Below are positions 1 through 9,221 of a DNA stretch of 64,000 bases, piece by piece. A program made the position numbers and the translations under genes. The stretch spans positions 1,240,001 to 1,304,000 of the forward strand of contig NZ_CP130943.1 in the NCBI RefSeq assembly GCF_030656875.1, written 5' to 3'. This stretch comes from Prescottella sp. R16. GTDB taxonomy: Bacteria; Actinomycetota; Actinomycetes; Mycobacteriales; Mycobacteriaceae. Position 1 is the stretch's first letter, and every line of letters begins with the position of its first letter. The notes beneath the pieces were generated by a model, which did not search any database, had not been told where the DNA came from, and saw only the letters and a list, made by a program, of their open reading frames with translations.

Positions 1-91
1 CGGTCTCGCTGAGTGAGAGAGCGTTCCGGTGCGGCGACGAGTTGCACTGCTCCGGTGGTCGTGTCCGAATCAGATCTGGAAGCATGGGGCC

Positions 92-1474
92 ATGCGTATT
101 GCAGATCACGTCGTCGACCTCATCGGCAACACCCCCCTCGTCAAGCTGTCCTCCGTGGTCGGTGAGGGATCCGGGCTGGTGGCGGCCAAGGTCGAGTACC
201 TCAATCCGGGCGGTAGTTCCAAGGACCGCATCGCGGTCAAGATGATCGACGCCGCGGAGGCGTCGGGTGAGCTGAAGCCGGGCGGCACCATCGTCGAGCC
301 CACGTCCGGGAACACCGGTGTCGGGCTGGCCCTGGTGGCGCAGCAACGCGGCTACAAGTGTGTGTTCGTCTGCCCCGACAAGGTCAGCGAGGACAAGCGC
401 AACGTACTGCGTGCGTACGGCGCGGAGGTGGTGGTGTGTCCCACCGCGGTCGCCCCCGAACATCCGGACAGCTACTACAACGTCTCCGACCGTCTGGTGC
501 AGGAGATTCCGGGTGCGTGGAAGCCGAACCAGTACGCCAACCAGAACGGCCCCGACAGCCACTACGAGACGACGGGCCCGGAGATCTGGCGGGACACCGA
601 CGGCAAGGTGACGCATTTCGTCGCGGGCGTCGGCACGGGCGGCACCATCACCGGCACCGGCCGCTACCTCAAGGAGATCTCGGGCGGCAAGGTCAAGGTC
701 ATCGGCGCCGACCCCGAGGGCTCGGTGTACTCGGGCGGCACCGGCCGGCCGTATCTCGTCGAGGGCGTCGGTGAGGACTTCTGGCCCACCGCCTACGACC
801 CGGCTGTGCCCGACGAGATCATCGCCGTCTCCGACGCCGACTCGTTCGAGATGACGCGGCGCCTCGCCCGCGAGGAGGGCCTGCTGGTCGGCGGTTCGTG
901 CGGCATGGCCGTCGTCGCCGCGCTGAAGGTGGCCGAATGTGATCCCGACGCGGTCGTCGTGGTGCTGTTGCCCGACGGTGGCCGCGGCTACCTGTCGAAG
1001 ATCTTCAACGACGACTGGATGGCGTCGTACGGTTTCCTGCGCAGCCCGCTCACCGGTGACGCCGTCGAGCATTCCGTCGGGGACGTGCTGCGCGGCAAGT
1101 CCGGGGAGCTGCCGGACCTCGTGCACACGCATCCGGGTGAGACGCTGCGCGACGCGATCGAGATCCTGCGCGAGTACGGCGTCTCGCAGATGCCGGTCGT
1201 CGGCGCGGAGCCGCCCGTCATGGCCGGTGAGGTCGCGGGCAGTGTGTCCGAACGTGACCTGCTCAGTGCCGTCTTCGAGGGCCGTGCCGCCCTGGCGGAT
1301 CCGGTCGAGAAGCACATGAGCAAGCCGTTCCCGCTGATCGGTGCGCAGGAGCCGGTGTCGGCGGCCACCAAGGCGCTCGGCGACACCGATGCGCTCATGG
1401 TCGTCGACGACGGCAAGCCGGTCGGTGTGATCACCCGGCACGACCTGCTCGGATTCCTCAGCGCCGGAGCCTGA
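92..1474 (+). CDS. cbs: Cystathionine beta-synthase
   Basis: A PLP enzyme that condenses serine (or O-acetylserine) with homocysteine to give cystathionine, the first step of reverse transsulfuration. The N-terminal fold-type II domain has IGNTPLV near residue 11, the PLP lysine K44 in NPGGSSKDR, and the PTSGNTG phosphate loop. About 120 C-terminal residues form a pair of CBS domains, as in actinobacterial Cbs. The ATG at 92 (MRIADHVVDLIGNTPL) is chosen over an upstream in-frame start at 29 because homology begins there. It corresponds to Rv1077 by family and neighbourhood. With metB 0.7 kb downstream it covers transsulfuration in both directions. Confidence 0.95.
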   Translation: MRIADHVVDLIGNTPLVKLSSVVGEGSGLVAAKVEYLNPGGSSKDRIAVKMIDAAEASGELKPGGTIVEPTSGNTGVGLALVAQQRGYKCVFVCPDKVSEDKRNVLRAYGAEVVVCPTAVAPEHPDSYYNVSDRLVQEIPGAWKPNQYANQNGPDSHYETTGPEIWRDTDGKVTHFVAGVGTGGTITGTGRYLKEISGGKVKVIGADPEGSVYSGGTGRPYLVEGVGEDFWPTAYDPAVPDEIIAVSDADSFEMTRRLAREEGLLVGGSCGMAVVAALKVAECDPDAVVVVLLPDGGRGYLSKIFNDDWMASYGFLRSPLTGDAVEHSVGDVLRGKSGELPDLVHTHPGETLRDAIEILREYGVSQMPVVGAEPPVMAGEVAGSVSERDLLSAVFEGRAALADPVEKHMSKPFPLIGAQEPVSAATKALGDTDALMVVDDGKPVGVITRHDLLGFLSAGA

Positions 1475-1511
1475 TCCCGCACCTTACCCACGGGTCAGTA
1501 CACTCTCGCCC

Positions 1512-2099
1512 ATGCAGTGGGGGAGAGGGACCGGGGCTGCCGCATGTCTTGCGGCAGTGGTGATCACGGGATCGGCGTGCGCGAGCACGGTGACGGGGAC
1601 GCCGCGGGCGCAGGAGCCTGCGGCGTCCTCGTCGGCCGGTGCGCCGTCGCGCATGCCGGACGCCACGGCCGGGACGGTGCCGGTGTCGGCGCCGACGTGC
1701 GCGGACATCGAACCGGCCGTCGCGGGTGTGCTGCGGGACTACCGGCTGGACCGGAGTCCGCTGCTGCCGGGGTCGGACGTCATGACGATGTGTTTCTTCG
1801 AGAAGAACGGCGGTACCGGGGCCGGGACCGTCTCGGTGTCGCTGACGCAGTCGCATCAGACCACCGACCAGTTGAACCGGACCCGCGACTATCTGAAGGC
1901 GACACGACCGGATCAGCTCGTCGACTCGCCGGCCGCGACCCGGCTGGGCGGATACCTCTCCGAACCGCTCGGGGACGGAAACCTGGCGCTGGTACTGCCC
2001 GAGATTCAGGTGGCGCTCATCGCGGGCGGTGGGGCGGGGCCGGGGCGCCAACAGGTGGTCGACACCCTGATCGCGATCGGTACCGCGCTCACCCGCTGA
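1512..2099 (+). CDS. Secreted lipoprotein, DUF3558-like
   Basis: A 195-residue lipoprotein. The first 24 residues form a lipoprotein signal with lipobox GSAC (cysteine near residue 23), followed by an Ala/Ser/Pro/Thr-rich linker of about 30 residues. The mature part has two cysteines (in PTCADIEPA and MTMCFFEKN) that could pair. This layout resembles the actinobacterial DUF3558 family, but I cannot confirm the family without a profile search. It sits 37 bp after cbs and 37 bp before metB, so it is probably co-transcribed with them. Function is unknown. Confidence 0.8.
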   Translation: MQWGRGTGAAACLAAVVITGSACASTVTGTPRAQEPAASSSAGAPSRMPDATAGTVPVSAPTCADIEPAVAGVLRDYRLDRSPLLPGSDVMTMCFFEKNGGTGAGTVSVSLTQSHQTTDQLNRTRDYLKATRPDQLVDSPAATRLGGYLSEPLGDGNLALVLPEIQVALIAGGGAGPGRQQVVDTLIAIGTALTR

Positions 2100-2136
2100 A
2101 CCGACCGGGCGGCGGGCCGGTCGCTAGGCTGTCGCC

Positions 2137-3279
2137 ATGAGTGAGCAGGGATTCTCCACCAAGGCAATCCACGCCGGTTACGAGCCCGATCCGCAGACCG
2201 GTGCGGTCAACGTCCCGATCTACGCGAGTTCGACGTTCGCGCAGGACGGCGTCGGCGGTATGCGGGGCGGATTCGAGTACGCGCGCACCGGCAACCCGAC
2301 GCGACGTCCTCTCGAGGCCAATCTCGCGGCGATCGAGTCGGGCACGTTCGGGCGGGCGTTCGGGTCGGGCATGGCGGCCACCGACTGCGCGTTGCGGTCG
2401 ATGCTGCGGCCCGGCGACCACCTGGTGATCCCGAACGACGCGTACGGCGGCACGTTCCGGCTCATCGACAAGGTGTTCACGCAGTGGGGCATCGAGTACA
2501 CGCCGGCCGCGGTCGCCGACGTCGACGCCGTCCGCGCCGCAATTCGCCCGAACACCAAGCTGGTGTGGGTGGAGACGCCGACGAACCCGCTGCTCAACAT
2601 CGGTGACATTGCCGCCCTGGCGGACGTCGCGCACACCGGTGGGGCAAAGCTGATCGTGGACAACACGTTCGCGTCGCCGTACCTGCAGCAGCCGCTGACC
2701 CTCGGCGCGGACATCGTGCTGCACTCGACCACCAAGTACATCGGCGGGCACTCCGACGTCGTCGGCGGCGCCCTGGTCACGAACGACGAGGAACTCGACA
2801 CGAAGTTCGCGTTCCTGCAGAACGGTGCGGGCGCGGTGCCCGGCCCGTTCGACGCGTTCCTGACGATGCGCGGCATCAAGACGCTGGCGCTGCGCATGGA
2901 ACGGCACTGCGACAACGCCGAGAAGATCGTCGAACTGCTCGACGGGCATGCTGCGGTCGCGCAGGTGATCTACCCGGGTCTCGAGTCGCATCCGGGTCAC
3001 GCGGTGGCGGACAAGCAGATGCGCAGGTTCGGCGGCATGGTGTCGGTGCGGTTGAAGGGTGGCCGGCAGGCTGCGCTGGACTTCTGCGCCCGCACCGAGG
3101 TCTTCACGCTCGCCGAATCCCTCGGCGGTGTCGAGTCGCTCATCGAGCATCCGGGTGCCATGACGCACGCGTCGACTGCCGGCTCGGCGCTCGAGGTGCC
3201 GGAGGACCTGGTGCGCCTGTCGGTGGGCATCGAGGACGCGGCCGACCTGCTCGCGGACGTCGAGCAGGCTCTCGGCTGA
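2137..3279 (+). CDS. metB: Cystathionine gamma-synthase
   Basis: A PLP enzyme of the Cys/Met metabolism family (fold type I), 380 residues, the normal length. It joins O-succinyl- or O-acetyl-homoserine to cysteine to form cystathionine for methionine synthesis; some homologues also have gamma-lyase activity. Visible motifs are YARTGNPT (cofactor-binding Tyr/Arg), the aspartate in LIVDNTFASP, and the PLP lysine K200 in HSTTKYIGGH. It corresponds to Rv1079. It forms a sulfur amino acid cluster with cbs and is followed by a perfect 20-bp inverted repeat. Confidence 0.95.
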   Translation: MSEQGFSTKAIHAGYEPDPQTGAVNVPIYASSTFAQDGVGGMRGGFEYARTGNPTRRPLEANLAAIESGTFGRAFGSGMAATDCALRSMLRPGDHLVIPNDAYGGTFRLIDKVFTQWGIEYTPAAVADVDAVRAAIRPNTKLVWVETPTNPLLNIGDIAALADVAHTGGAKLIVDNTFASPYLQQPLTLGADIVLHSTTKYIGGHSDVVGGALVTNDEELDTKFAFLQNGAGAVPGPFDAFLTMRGIKTLALRMERHCDNAEKIVELLDGHAAVAQVIYPGLESHPGHAVADKQMRRFGGMVSVRLKGGRQAALDFCARTEVFTLAESLGGVESLIEHPGAMTHASTAGSALEVPEDLVRLSVGIEDAADLLADVEQALG

Positions 3280-3293
3280 TCCTGTGTTCCCGC

Positions 3294-3351
3294 GTTTCGC
3301 GCACTTGTCGTCGTCCCAGGTGAACATTTGCCGACGACAAGTGCGCGAAAC
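3294..3351 (+). terminator. Perfect 20-bp inverted repeat after metB
   Basis: The arms at 3294-3313 and 3332-3351 are exact reverse complements (GTTTCGCGCACTTGTCGTCG) with an 18-nt loop. It lies 14 bp after the metB stop, so a terminator role is likely. There is no U-tract, and the arm could instead be a dispersed palindromic repeat. Confidence 0.7.
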
Positions 3352-3438
3352 ACTGAGTGTTTCCTGAATACCGCCCGCGCCTGTCGGATTGCCCGTTACC
3401 GTGAGTTCTCGGAACAAGATCGACCCCCAGGAGCGTGT

Positions 3439-4815
3439 ATGTCATGGGAGCGTGCAGCCGTCGTCGTGGCTGCCACTGCAGTAGTAGGTGTCGTCTTTCC
3501 TTCGGTCGCGTATGCGGCACCCGAGCAGGCTCCCGAGGCTCCGCAGGTACCGTCCGCCGAGCCCACTCCACCGCAGCTGATCGAGCCGGTGAGCAGCCTC
3601 GTGGCGCTGTTGCCGCCGGAGATGCGGGACCGGGCGGCCACGGATCTGGTGAAGGCCCTTCCGGTGCTCGAGGCACCGGCCGCGCCGGATGCGGAAGCGG
3701 CGCCCGCGGATGCGCCGGCCCCTGCCGAAGCGCAGCCTGCCGAACCGGCACAGACGCCGGTCGTCCCCGCCCCGACCGTGCTGTCGGCGCCGCCGGCCTA
3801 CGCACCCACGATCGATCTGCCGATCGTCGGCCAGGTCCAGTTGCCGTCGCTGCCGGCGATCCTGCCGGCCGGGGTGCCCGGCGGGCAGGTCGGTTCGGTC
3901 GCGGTGTTCGCACCGTGGCTGCGCAAGGCCGGTGACATCTGCGGCGGTGTCACCGCACCCACGCTCGCGGCCCTGTTCTCGGTGGAGAACGACTTCCGGT
4001 ACGGGCCGACGGCACCGGTGTCGCTGTCCGGTGGCCGCGGCCCGGCCAAGTTCATGCCCAGTGAGTGGGCCAAGTACGGCAAGGACGCCGACGGCGACGG
4101 CAACGCCGACATCCTCGGGGTCGCCGATTCGGTGATGGCGGCCGGACACATGCTGTGCGACAACTACGCCCAGATGGAGACGTGGAAGCAGGAGGGGGTC
4201 GTGCAGGGCGACACCCTCGATCTCGCACTCGCCGCGTTCAATGCCGGCACCCGGGCGGTCCGCAAGGCCGGTGGGGTGCCGTCCGGTATCGACGACGCGG
4301 CCGAGCAGACGGGGCCGTACGTGGAGAAGATCCGGGCGAGCGAGGGACAGTTCGAGCAGATGCTCGTGGCGTTCGAGAACGTCGAGCCCGGTGCTCCGAT
4401 CCCGTCGGCCGGGATCGACATCCCGATCCCCACGACGGGGATCGGCGGTGCGGCCGTCCAACTGGCGATGCGGTTCCTCGGCCTGCCGTACGTGTGGGGC
4501 GGTGGCAACATCAACGGCCCCACCATGGGTGGCTTCGACTGCTCGGGCCTGACGTCGGCGGCGATCTTCGCGGCCACCGGCGGCCAGACGGTGCTGCCGC
4601 GCACGTCGGAGACACAGTGGCATGTCGGCACCGAGATCCCCATGGCGGCAGCACAGCCCGGCGATCTGGTGTTCGGCAACTGGCAGGCGGCCGGGCCGGG
4701 GCACGTCGGCATCTACATGGGCAACGGGCTGATGGTGCACGCACCGCAGACCGGGGACGTCGTCAAGGTCGGCCCGGTGTTCTCGGACATGAAGGCGCGG
4801 CGCATCCTCGCTTAG
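3439..4815 (+). CDS. Secreted NlpC/P60 peptidoglycan hydrolase with transglycosylase-like domain
   Basis: A 458-residue exported cell-wall enzyme. The signal peptide covers about residues 1-27 (ending SVAYA), followed by a long Pro/Ala/Glu-rich linker. A lytic-transglycosylase-like domain in the middle carries ENDF and AAFNAGTRAV. The C-terminal NlpC/P60 domain has the catalytic Cys368 in GGFDCSGL, the catalytic histidine in GHVGIYMG and a later VHAP histidine. These domains cut glycan strands and the D-Glu/DAP peptide bond. The ATG at 3439 follows AGGAG with 6-nt spacing; an upstream in-frame start at 3328 falls in the inverted-repeat region and is rejected. Confidence 0.9.
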   Translation: MSWERAAVVVAATAVVGVVFPSVAYAAPEQAPEAPQVPSAEPTPPQLIEPVSSLVALLPPEMRDRAATDLVKALPVLEAPAAPDAEAAPADAPAPAEAQPAEPAQTPVVPAPTVLSAPPAYAPTIDLPIVGQVQLPSLPAILPAGVPGGQVGSVAVFAPWLRKAGDICGGVTAPTLAALFSVENDFRYGPTAPVSLSGGRGPAKFMPSEWAKYGKDADGDGNADILGVADSVMAAGHMLCDNYAQMETWKQEGVVQGDTLDLALAAFNAGTRAVRKAGGVPSGIDDAAEQTGPYVEKIRASEGQFEQMLVAFENVEPGAPIPSAGIDIPIPTTGIGGAAVQLAMRFLGLPYVWGGGNINGPTMGGFDCSGLTSAAIFAATGGQTVLPRTSETQWHVGTEIPMAAAQPGDLVFGNWQAAGPGHVGIYMGNGLMVHAPQTGDVVKVGPVFSDMKARRILA

Positions 4816-4825
4816 GATCGGCATC

Positions 4826-6697
4826 GTGAACGAGACGCTCGAAGCCCGAGACCTGACCGCCGCCGCGATCGCCGAACTGCAGGCGTCCGGTCCGCTGACC
4901 GCCGAGGACTGGGCAGAGCGACTCGTCGACGCCGGTTTGGGCAGCGTTCCGGAGATGACCGAGTTCGTCGAGTTGCTGGACCATCCGCTGGTGGCGTTCC
5001 TCGCGGACGGCCGGAATGCCGCACTGGACACGCTGCTGGCCGGGCGGGTGTTCACGCATCGGCTCACCGAGGTGGAGGTCTCGTCGGGGCTGCTCTACGC
5101 GGAGCCGGATCTGGCGCCGCTGGTCCTGCTGGTGATGGCCGACGACGACGGTCCGGTGGAGGCCCTGTTCTCCGATTACGACGCCGACGATCTCGAGGAT
5201 CTCGGGCTCGCGGACGAGGACTTCCCCGACGGGTCCGGTCTGTTGTTCGGTAGCGAAGCGCTGGAAGGCTTTTCGGCCGGTGATCTGATCGCGGTGACGG
5301 TGGGCGACGGCGGCGTCCTGGAGTTGTCGCGGGCGGACGGCGACCTCGCTGTGGTGGATCTGGCGGCGGCGCTGGATCGCATCGTCGGCGCGGACAACGC
5401 CGACAATTTGGAAACCATTGCGTGGCAGTTGCTCTCGGACGATCCGGAACTGTGTGCGACGCCGACGGCGCCGCTCGGTGAGTTGATCGAGGCCGCCGGC
5501 TACGACCGCGAGGGTGACTATGTCGCGGCCCGCGGATTCGATTTCGACGCACACCATCTGGGCCGGCACATCGCGATGGTGGCGCGGGAACACGACCTGC
5601 ACCGTGACGAGACGGACGCGGTGGTGACGTTCGTGCAGTTCGTCGCCGCAGTGGAAGAGGGTGAGCTCGGTCTGGCCGCGGCGCGGGAGCGTGTCGTGGC
5701 GATCGCGAATTCACTTTCCGGGCTGGAGGATCCGGCGGCGGCCGCGGCAGCGCTCGATGTGATCAATGCGGTGGAGGGCGACTACACGCCGGCGCTGTAC
5801 ACGGCGGCGCTCGCGGTCGCCGACCGGGGGCCACGTCGGGCGCGGGCGTCCGGGCACTGGCTGGCCGGGATGGCGGCGGACACGCTCGGTGACGTTCTCG
5901 AGGCGGAGAAGCAGTTCTCGGAGGCGGCCGCGATGGACGACGCGTGGATGCCGGCGCTGTTCGAGTTGGCGCACATCGCGTCGGATCGTGGTGACGCGCA
6001 ACGCGGTCTGGAGCTGCTCGGCCGTATCGACGGCGGCAGCAGTGAACGGTTGTACGACGTGCTCACCCGGTTCGCGCCCGCCGAGCATCCGGAGCTGGGC
6101 CGCAACGACAAGTGCTGGTGCGGGTCGGGCCGCAAGTACAAGGTGTGCCATCTCGGCAAGTCCGACAGCACCCTCGACGAGCGCGCCGACTGGCTGTACG
6201 AGAAGGCTGCGCTGTACGCGCAGTCGACGGTGCTGTTCGATCAGGTCCTCGCGCTCGCGGAACGACTCGCCGGGACCCGGGACGACGAGGCTGCGCTCTC
6301 GGATGCCTACGACGCGCCGATCGTCATCGATACCGCACTGTTCGAGGGCGGCCTGTTCCGGTTGTTCGTCGCCCGCCGTGGCGCCCTGCTGCCCGCCGAC
6401 GAACTCGAGCTCGCCGGACGGTGGCTGCAGGCCCGCCGGTCCCTGCACGAGGTGACCGCCGTCGACGGCACGGCCGCGACCCTGCGGGACCTGCGCAGCG
6501 GCGACACCGCCGACGTCGGGCACGACGGCGACTGGGAGATCGGCGACCTGCTGTGTGCACGTGTCGTCCCCACCGGCGACCGGACCCGCATCCTCGGCGG
6601 CGCCGAACCCGTAGATCCCGGCCGCCGCGACGAAATCCTCGCGACGCTGTCGGCAGACGACCTCCTCCCCGAAAACGTCATCGACATGCTGGGGTGA
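4826..6697 (+). CDS. Large SEC-C motif protein, TPR-like
   Basis: A 623-residue cytosolic protein starting with GTG, 10 bp after the NlpC/P60 gene. Most of it is acidic and helical, with TPR-like stretches around residues 330-400. A SEC-C zinc motif lies at about residues 427-447 (NDKCWCGSGRKYKVCH, pattern CxCx8CH). In SecA and many other proteins this motif binds zinc and mediates protein or ribosome contacts. Acidic TPR-plus-SEC-C proteins occur widely in actinobacteria with no defined role. I do not assign a function. Confidence 0.85.
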   Translation: MNETLEARDLTAAAIAELQASGPLTAEDWAERLVDAGLGSVPEMTEFVELLDHPLVAFLADGRNAALDTLLAGRVFTHRLTEVEVSSGLLYAEPDLAPLVLLVMADDDGPVEALFSDYDADDLEDLGLADEDFPDGSGLLFGSEALEGFSAGDLIAVTVGDGGVLELSRADGDLAVVDLAAALDRIVGADNADNLETIAWQLLSDDPELCATPTAPLGELIEAAGYDREGDYVAARGFDFDAHHLGRHIAMVAREHDLHRDETDAVVTFVQFVAAVEEGELGLAAARERVVAIANSLSGLEDPAAAAAALDVINAVEGDYTPALYTAALAVADRGPRRARASGHWLAGMAADTLGDVLEAEKQFSEAAAMDDAWMPALFELAHIASDRGDAQRGLELLGRIDGGSSERLYDVLTRFAPAEHPELGRNDKCWCGSGRKYKVCHLGKSDSTLDERADWLYEKAALYAQSTVLFDQVLALAERLAGTRDDEAALSDAYDAPIVIDTALFEGGLFRLFVARRGALLPADELELAGRWLQARRSLHEVTAVDGTAATLRDLRSGDTADVGHDGDWEIGDLLCARVVPTGDRTRILGGAEPVDPGRRDEILATLSADDLLPENVIDMLG

Positions 6698-6698
6698 G

Positions 6699-6800
6699 GT
6701 GGCGGTGGACGATCGAGTACAGGTGGATCCGGAGGTGCTGCAGGCGGCACGCGCGGCTGTCGCCGAGTACGGGCCGCTCCTGGATCGTCTCGCACGGTGA
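6699..6800 (+). CDS. Small ORF of 33 residues directly after the SEC-C gene
   Basis: A GTG-initiated ORF starting 1 bp after the SEC-C stop codon. The product has a VQVDPEVLQAARAAVAEYG core, similar in style to the first helix of WXG100/ESX-like proteins, then stops early. It may be a remnant of a longer gene, a small translationally coupled gene, or chance. I see no independent ribosome-binding site. From 6801 to 6946 I find no gene. Confidence 0.3.
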   Translation: MAVDDRVQVDPEVLQAARAAVAEYGPLLDRLAR

Positions 6801-6946
6801 CCGGGTCCTTTCCGCACCGCGGGGCCGTGAAAAATTTTCGAGAAACCGATGGAACCGATCGGGAGCTCGCCGCGTCGAACCAGATGTGAGGCCGAGAAGG
6901 ACCGGTAGGGGAGGACCGGAACTTCGGAATGCCGCACAGGGGGACG

Positions 6947-6990
6947 CACGAACCCCGGTCCGAGTGGGGAGGCTCGGGCCGGGGTTCGTG
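6947..6990 (-). terminator. greA terminator hairpin
   Basis: The arms at 6947-6964 and 6973-6990 pair over 18 bp with one G-T wobble and an 8-nt loop. The hairpin begins 18 bp beyond the greA stop on the minus strand, where a terminator is expected. Confidence 0.8.
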
Positions 6991-7008
6991 CTCTCGCGGC
7001 GTGCGCGA

Positions 7009-7503
7009 TCAGCCGCGGTAGGGCTCCGCGCTGACCAGGGTGACCTTCATGTGGTTGCCGTTGGGCAGAACGTATTCGCGGGTTTCGCCGACCTTCGCCT
7101 CGAGGAGTGCGCCACCGAGCGGGGAGTTCGGGGAGTACACCTCGAGCTCGCCGCCCCGGGCGCCTTCCTCGCGGGTGGCGATGAGGAACGTTTCGGTGTC
7201 GGTTTCGTCGCCCTCGTAGTAGACCTTCACTACCGAGCCGGGCAGTGCGACACCGGACTGGGTGGGGGCTTCGCCGACCTTGGCGCTGTTGAGGAGGTCC
7301 TGCAGCTGGCGGATGCGCGCCTCCTGCTGGCCCTGCTCCTCGCGGGCGGCGTGGTAGCCGCCGTTCTCCTTGAGGTCGCCCTCCTCGCGGCGCTCGTTGA
7401 TCTCGGCGGCAATGACCGGACGGTTGGCGATGAGCTGGTCGAGCTCAGCCTTGAGCCTGTCGTGAGACTCCTGAGTAAGCCAGGTCACCTGGGTCTCGGT
7501 CAT
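7009..7503 (-). CDS. greA: Transcription elongation factor GreA
   Basis: 164 residues, full length. GreA rescues backtracked RNA polymerase by stimulating transcript cleavage. The N-terminal coiled coil has the acidic tip region [19 protein letters not shown] (about residues 39-57), followed by an FKBP-like C-terminal domain with [11 protein letters not shown]. The ATG at 7503 has a strong AAGGGAG ribosome-binding site 8 nt upstream. It corresponds to Rv1080c. It has its own terminator downstream, and the 5' region contains a 9-bp stem-loop. Confidence 0.97.
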   Translation of the reverse strand: MTETQVTWLTQESHDRLKAELDQLIANRPVIAAEINERREEGDLKENGGYHAAREEQGQQEARIRQLQDLLNSAKVGEAPTQSGVALPGSVVKVYYEGDETDTETFLIATREEGARGGELEVYSPNSPLGGALLEAKVGETREYVLPNGNHMKVTLVSAEPYRG

Positions 7504-7550
7504 TGTCGATCACTCCCTTGTAGTCGAAGTCCGGGTGGACTCCCTCGGCA

Positions 7551-7573
7551 GATCGCTGCGAACAGCAGCGATC
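7551..7573 (-). other. Stem-loop in the greA 5' region
   Basis: GATCGCTGC (7551-7559) pairs perfectly with GCAGCGATC (7565-7573) around a 5-nt loop. It lies about 48 bp upstream of the greA start codon. It could be in the leader RNA or be a binding site; nothing decides between these. Confidence 0.4.
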
Positions 7574-7663
7574 GACGGGCAGGCCGGCTCGAGCCGTGCG
7601 ACGCGCAACCACCGGGGTTTCGCCTTCACAGGGTGAGCAGACCGTCCTGCCGTCAATGCAGCA

Positions 7664-7690
7664 ATACACGGTTCCGAGGGAACCGTGTAT
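7664..7690 (-). terminator. Perfect 12-bp hairpin between the DUF4307 gene and greA
   Basis: ATACACGGTTCC (7664-7675), loop GAG, GGAACCGTGTAT (7679-7690). It is 63 bp past the DUF4307 stop on the minus strand and upstream of greA, so it is most simply the terminator that separates the two minus-strand genes. It lacks a U-tract. Confidence 0.6.
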
Positions 7691-7753
7691 CGGCCAATTT
7701 TAGCACGGAGAACGGTCTGCGCCGGGTGGATCGCGGACCGGCAGGTCGGGTTG

Positions 7754-8179
7754 TCAGCCCGCGCGCAGGTATTCCGGGACCTGGGAGCTGCAGCCGTACA
7801 GATCGCCCATCGCGGGAGGTTGGGACGCCTTGACGGGGGCGGTGATCTCCACCGTCTGCGACGGCGACGGCGCGATGTACACCTCGCGGCGGCCCGTCTC
7901 GGAGCCGTCCTTCGAACGGGTGCGGACGATGCACACGGCGGCCTGTTCGGGATCTTGGCGGGTGACGGTGAACTGGATGTTCATCGTCCGGTCTCCGACG
8001 ATGTCGAAGGAGATCTGTTTGCCTTCCACGTCCTTGACCGCGAACTTCGTGTAGCCGATGTAGGCGATTCCGGCGCCGGCAACGACGACGAGACCGGTCA
8101 GTATCCAGGCGATCCAGCGCTTCGGCCGCGGGGTCCGGGTCGTGGAGCCGTAGCGGTCGGCGGGTGGTGTGCTGGTCAT
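7754..8179 (-). CDS. DUF4307 membrane protein
   Basis: 141 residues. A hydrophilic Thr/Pro/Arg-rich N-terminus of about 25 residues is followed by one transmembrane segment (WIAWILTGLVVVAGAGIAYIGY) and an exported domain of about 90 residues with VCIVRTRSKDGSETGRREV. This is the DUF4307 family, matching Rv1081c in the same place between greA and mca. The ATG at 8179 is chosen because the longer upstream frame is Arg/Pro/His-rich and non-homologous. Function unknown; the conserved divergent position next to mca is typical. Confidence 0.85.
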   Translation of the reverse strand: MTSTPPADRYGSTTRTPRPKRWIAWILTGLVVVAGAGIAYIGYTKFAVKDVEGKQISFDIVGDRTMNIQFTVTRQDPEQAAVCIVRTRSKDGSETGRREVYIAPSPSQTVEITAPVKASQPPAMGDLYGCSSQVPEYLRAG

Positions 8180-8342
8180 CAACTTCGCTCTCGAGCGGGG
8201 GTACGACAGACTGTCGTATGTGTCAGGTGGAACTATAGGGGACGGGTGACGGCACACTGGTAGTGGTGCGGTCACCCAGTGCAGACGACACTGCAGGTGA
8301 CACTCCACGACAGTGACACGCGAAGCTGAGGTGAAGACACAC

Positions 8343-9221
8343 GTGAGCGGATTCCGACTCATGGCCGTTCATGCCCATCCCGACGACGAGTCGAGCAAGG
8401 GCGCCGGAACGATGGCTCGTTACGCCGCGGAGGGCAACGAGGTGCTCGTCGTGACGCTCACCGGTGGTGAACGCGGCGACATCCTGAACCCTGCGATGGA
8501 CGTGCCGGGCATCCGGGACCGTATGCAGGACGTCCGCCGTGAGGAGATGGCCGAGGCGGCCCGCATCCTCGGGGTGCAGCAGACGTGGCTGGGGTTCGTG
8601 GACTCGGGACTCCCCGAGGGCGATCCGCTGCCGCCGCTGCCGGAGGGCTGCTTCGCGCTCGAACCGCTCGAGGTGCCGACCGAGGCGCTGGTGAAGGTGG
8701 TCCGAGAGTTCCGTCCGCACGTGATGATCACGTACGACGAGAACGGCGGCTACCCGCACCCCGACCACATCAAGTGCCACGAGGTGTCGATGGCGGCCTA
8801 CGAGGCGGCCGGCGACCCGGAGCGGTTCCCCGACGCGGGCGAGCCGTGGGAGGTGCAGAAGGTCTACTACTCGCACGGATTCATCCGTAAGCGCCTCGTC
8901 CAGTTCAAGGACGAGTACGAGCGCCGCGGCGAAGTGTTCCCGATGGCCGAATGGCTCTCGAAGTGGAAGACCGAACAGGGCGACCTGATGGCGCGGGTGA
9001 CGACGCAGATCCAGTGCGGTGACTACTTCCCGCAACGCGACGACGCCCTGCGCGCGCACGCCACTCAGATCGACCCGAACGGTTCGTTCTTCGCGGTGCC
9101 GCTCGACATTCAGCAGAAGATCTGGCCGACCGAAGAGTTCGAGCTGGCCAAGACCCGCGTACAGACCGCACTCCCGGAGAACGATCTCTTCGCGGGCATT
9201 TCGGAGGACGAGAAGCAGTGA
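8343..9221 (+). CDS. mca: Mycothiol S-conjugate amidase
   Basis: A zinc amidase that cleaves mycothiol-xenobiotic conjugates into GlcN-Ins and an exported mercapturate, a detoxification step special to actinobacteria. It belongs to the LmbE-like family. The metal site is AHPDDES (H12, D14, D15) and the PHPDHIKCH segment. The 292-residue length matches Mca rather than MshB. GTG at 8343 is preferred ([13 protein letters not shown]) with GAGGTGA upstream; alternatives are GTG 8313, GTG 8331 and ATG 8361. It corresponds to Rv1082. It overlaps the next gene by one base. Confidence 0.95.
   Translation: MSGFRLMAVHAHPDDESSKGAGTMARYAAEGNEVLVVTLTGGERGDILNPAMDVPGIRDRMQDVRREEMAEAARILGVQQTWLGFVDSGLPEGDPLPPLPEGCFALEPLEVPTEALVKVVREFRPHVMITYDENGGYPHPDHIKCHEVSMAAYEAAGDPERFPDAGEPWEVQKVYYSHGFIRKRLVQFKDEYERRGEVFPMAEWLSKWKTEQGDLMARVTTQIQCGDYFPQRDDALRAHATQIDPNGSFFAVPLDIQQKIWPTEEFELAKTRVQTALPENDLFAGISEDEKQ

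Noticed and set aside
3352..3438. c-di-AMP riboswitch before the NlpC/P60 gene
   Set aside because: Such riboswitches precede some actinobacterial cell-wall hydrolase genes, but only 87 bp follow the inverted repeat and I see none of the expected conserved segments.
3442..5067. Minus-strand open frame of 541 residues
   Set aside because: Antisense to the NlpC/P60 gene, whose catalytic motifs and signal peptide are clear.
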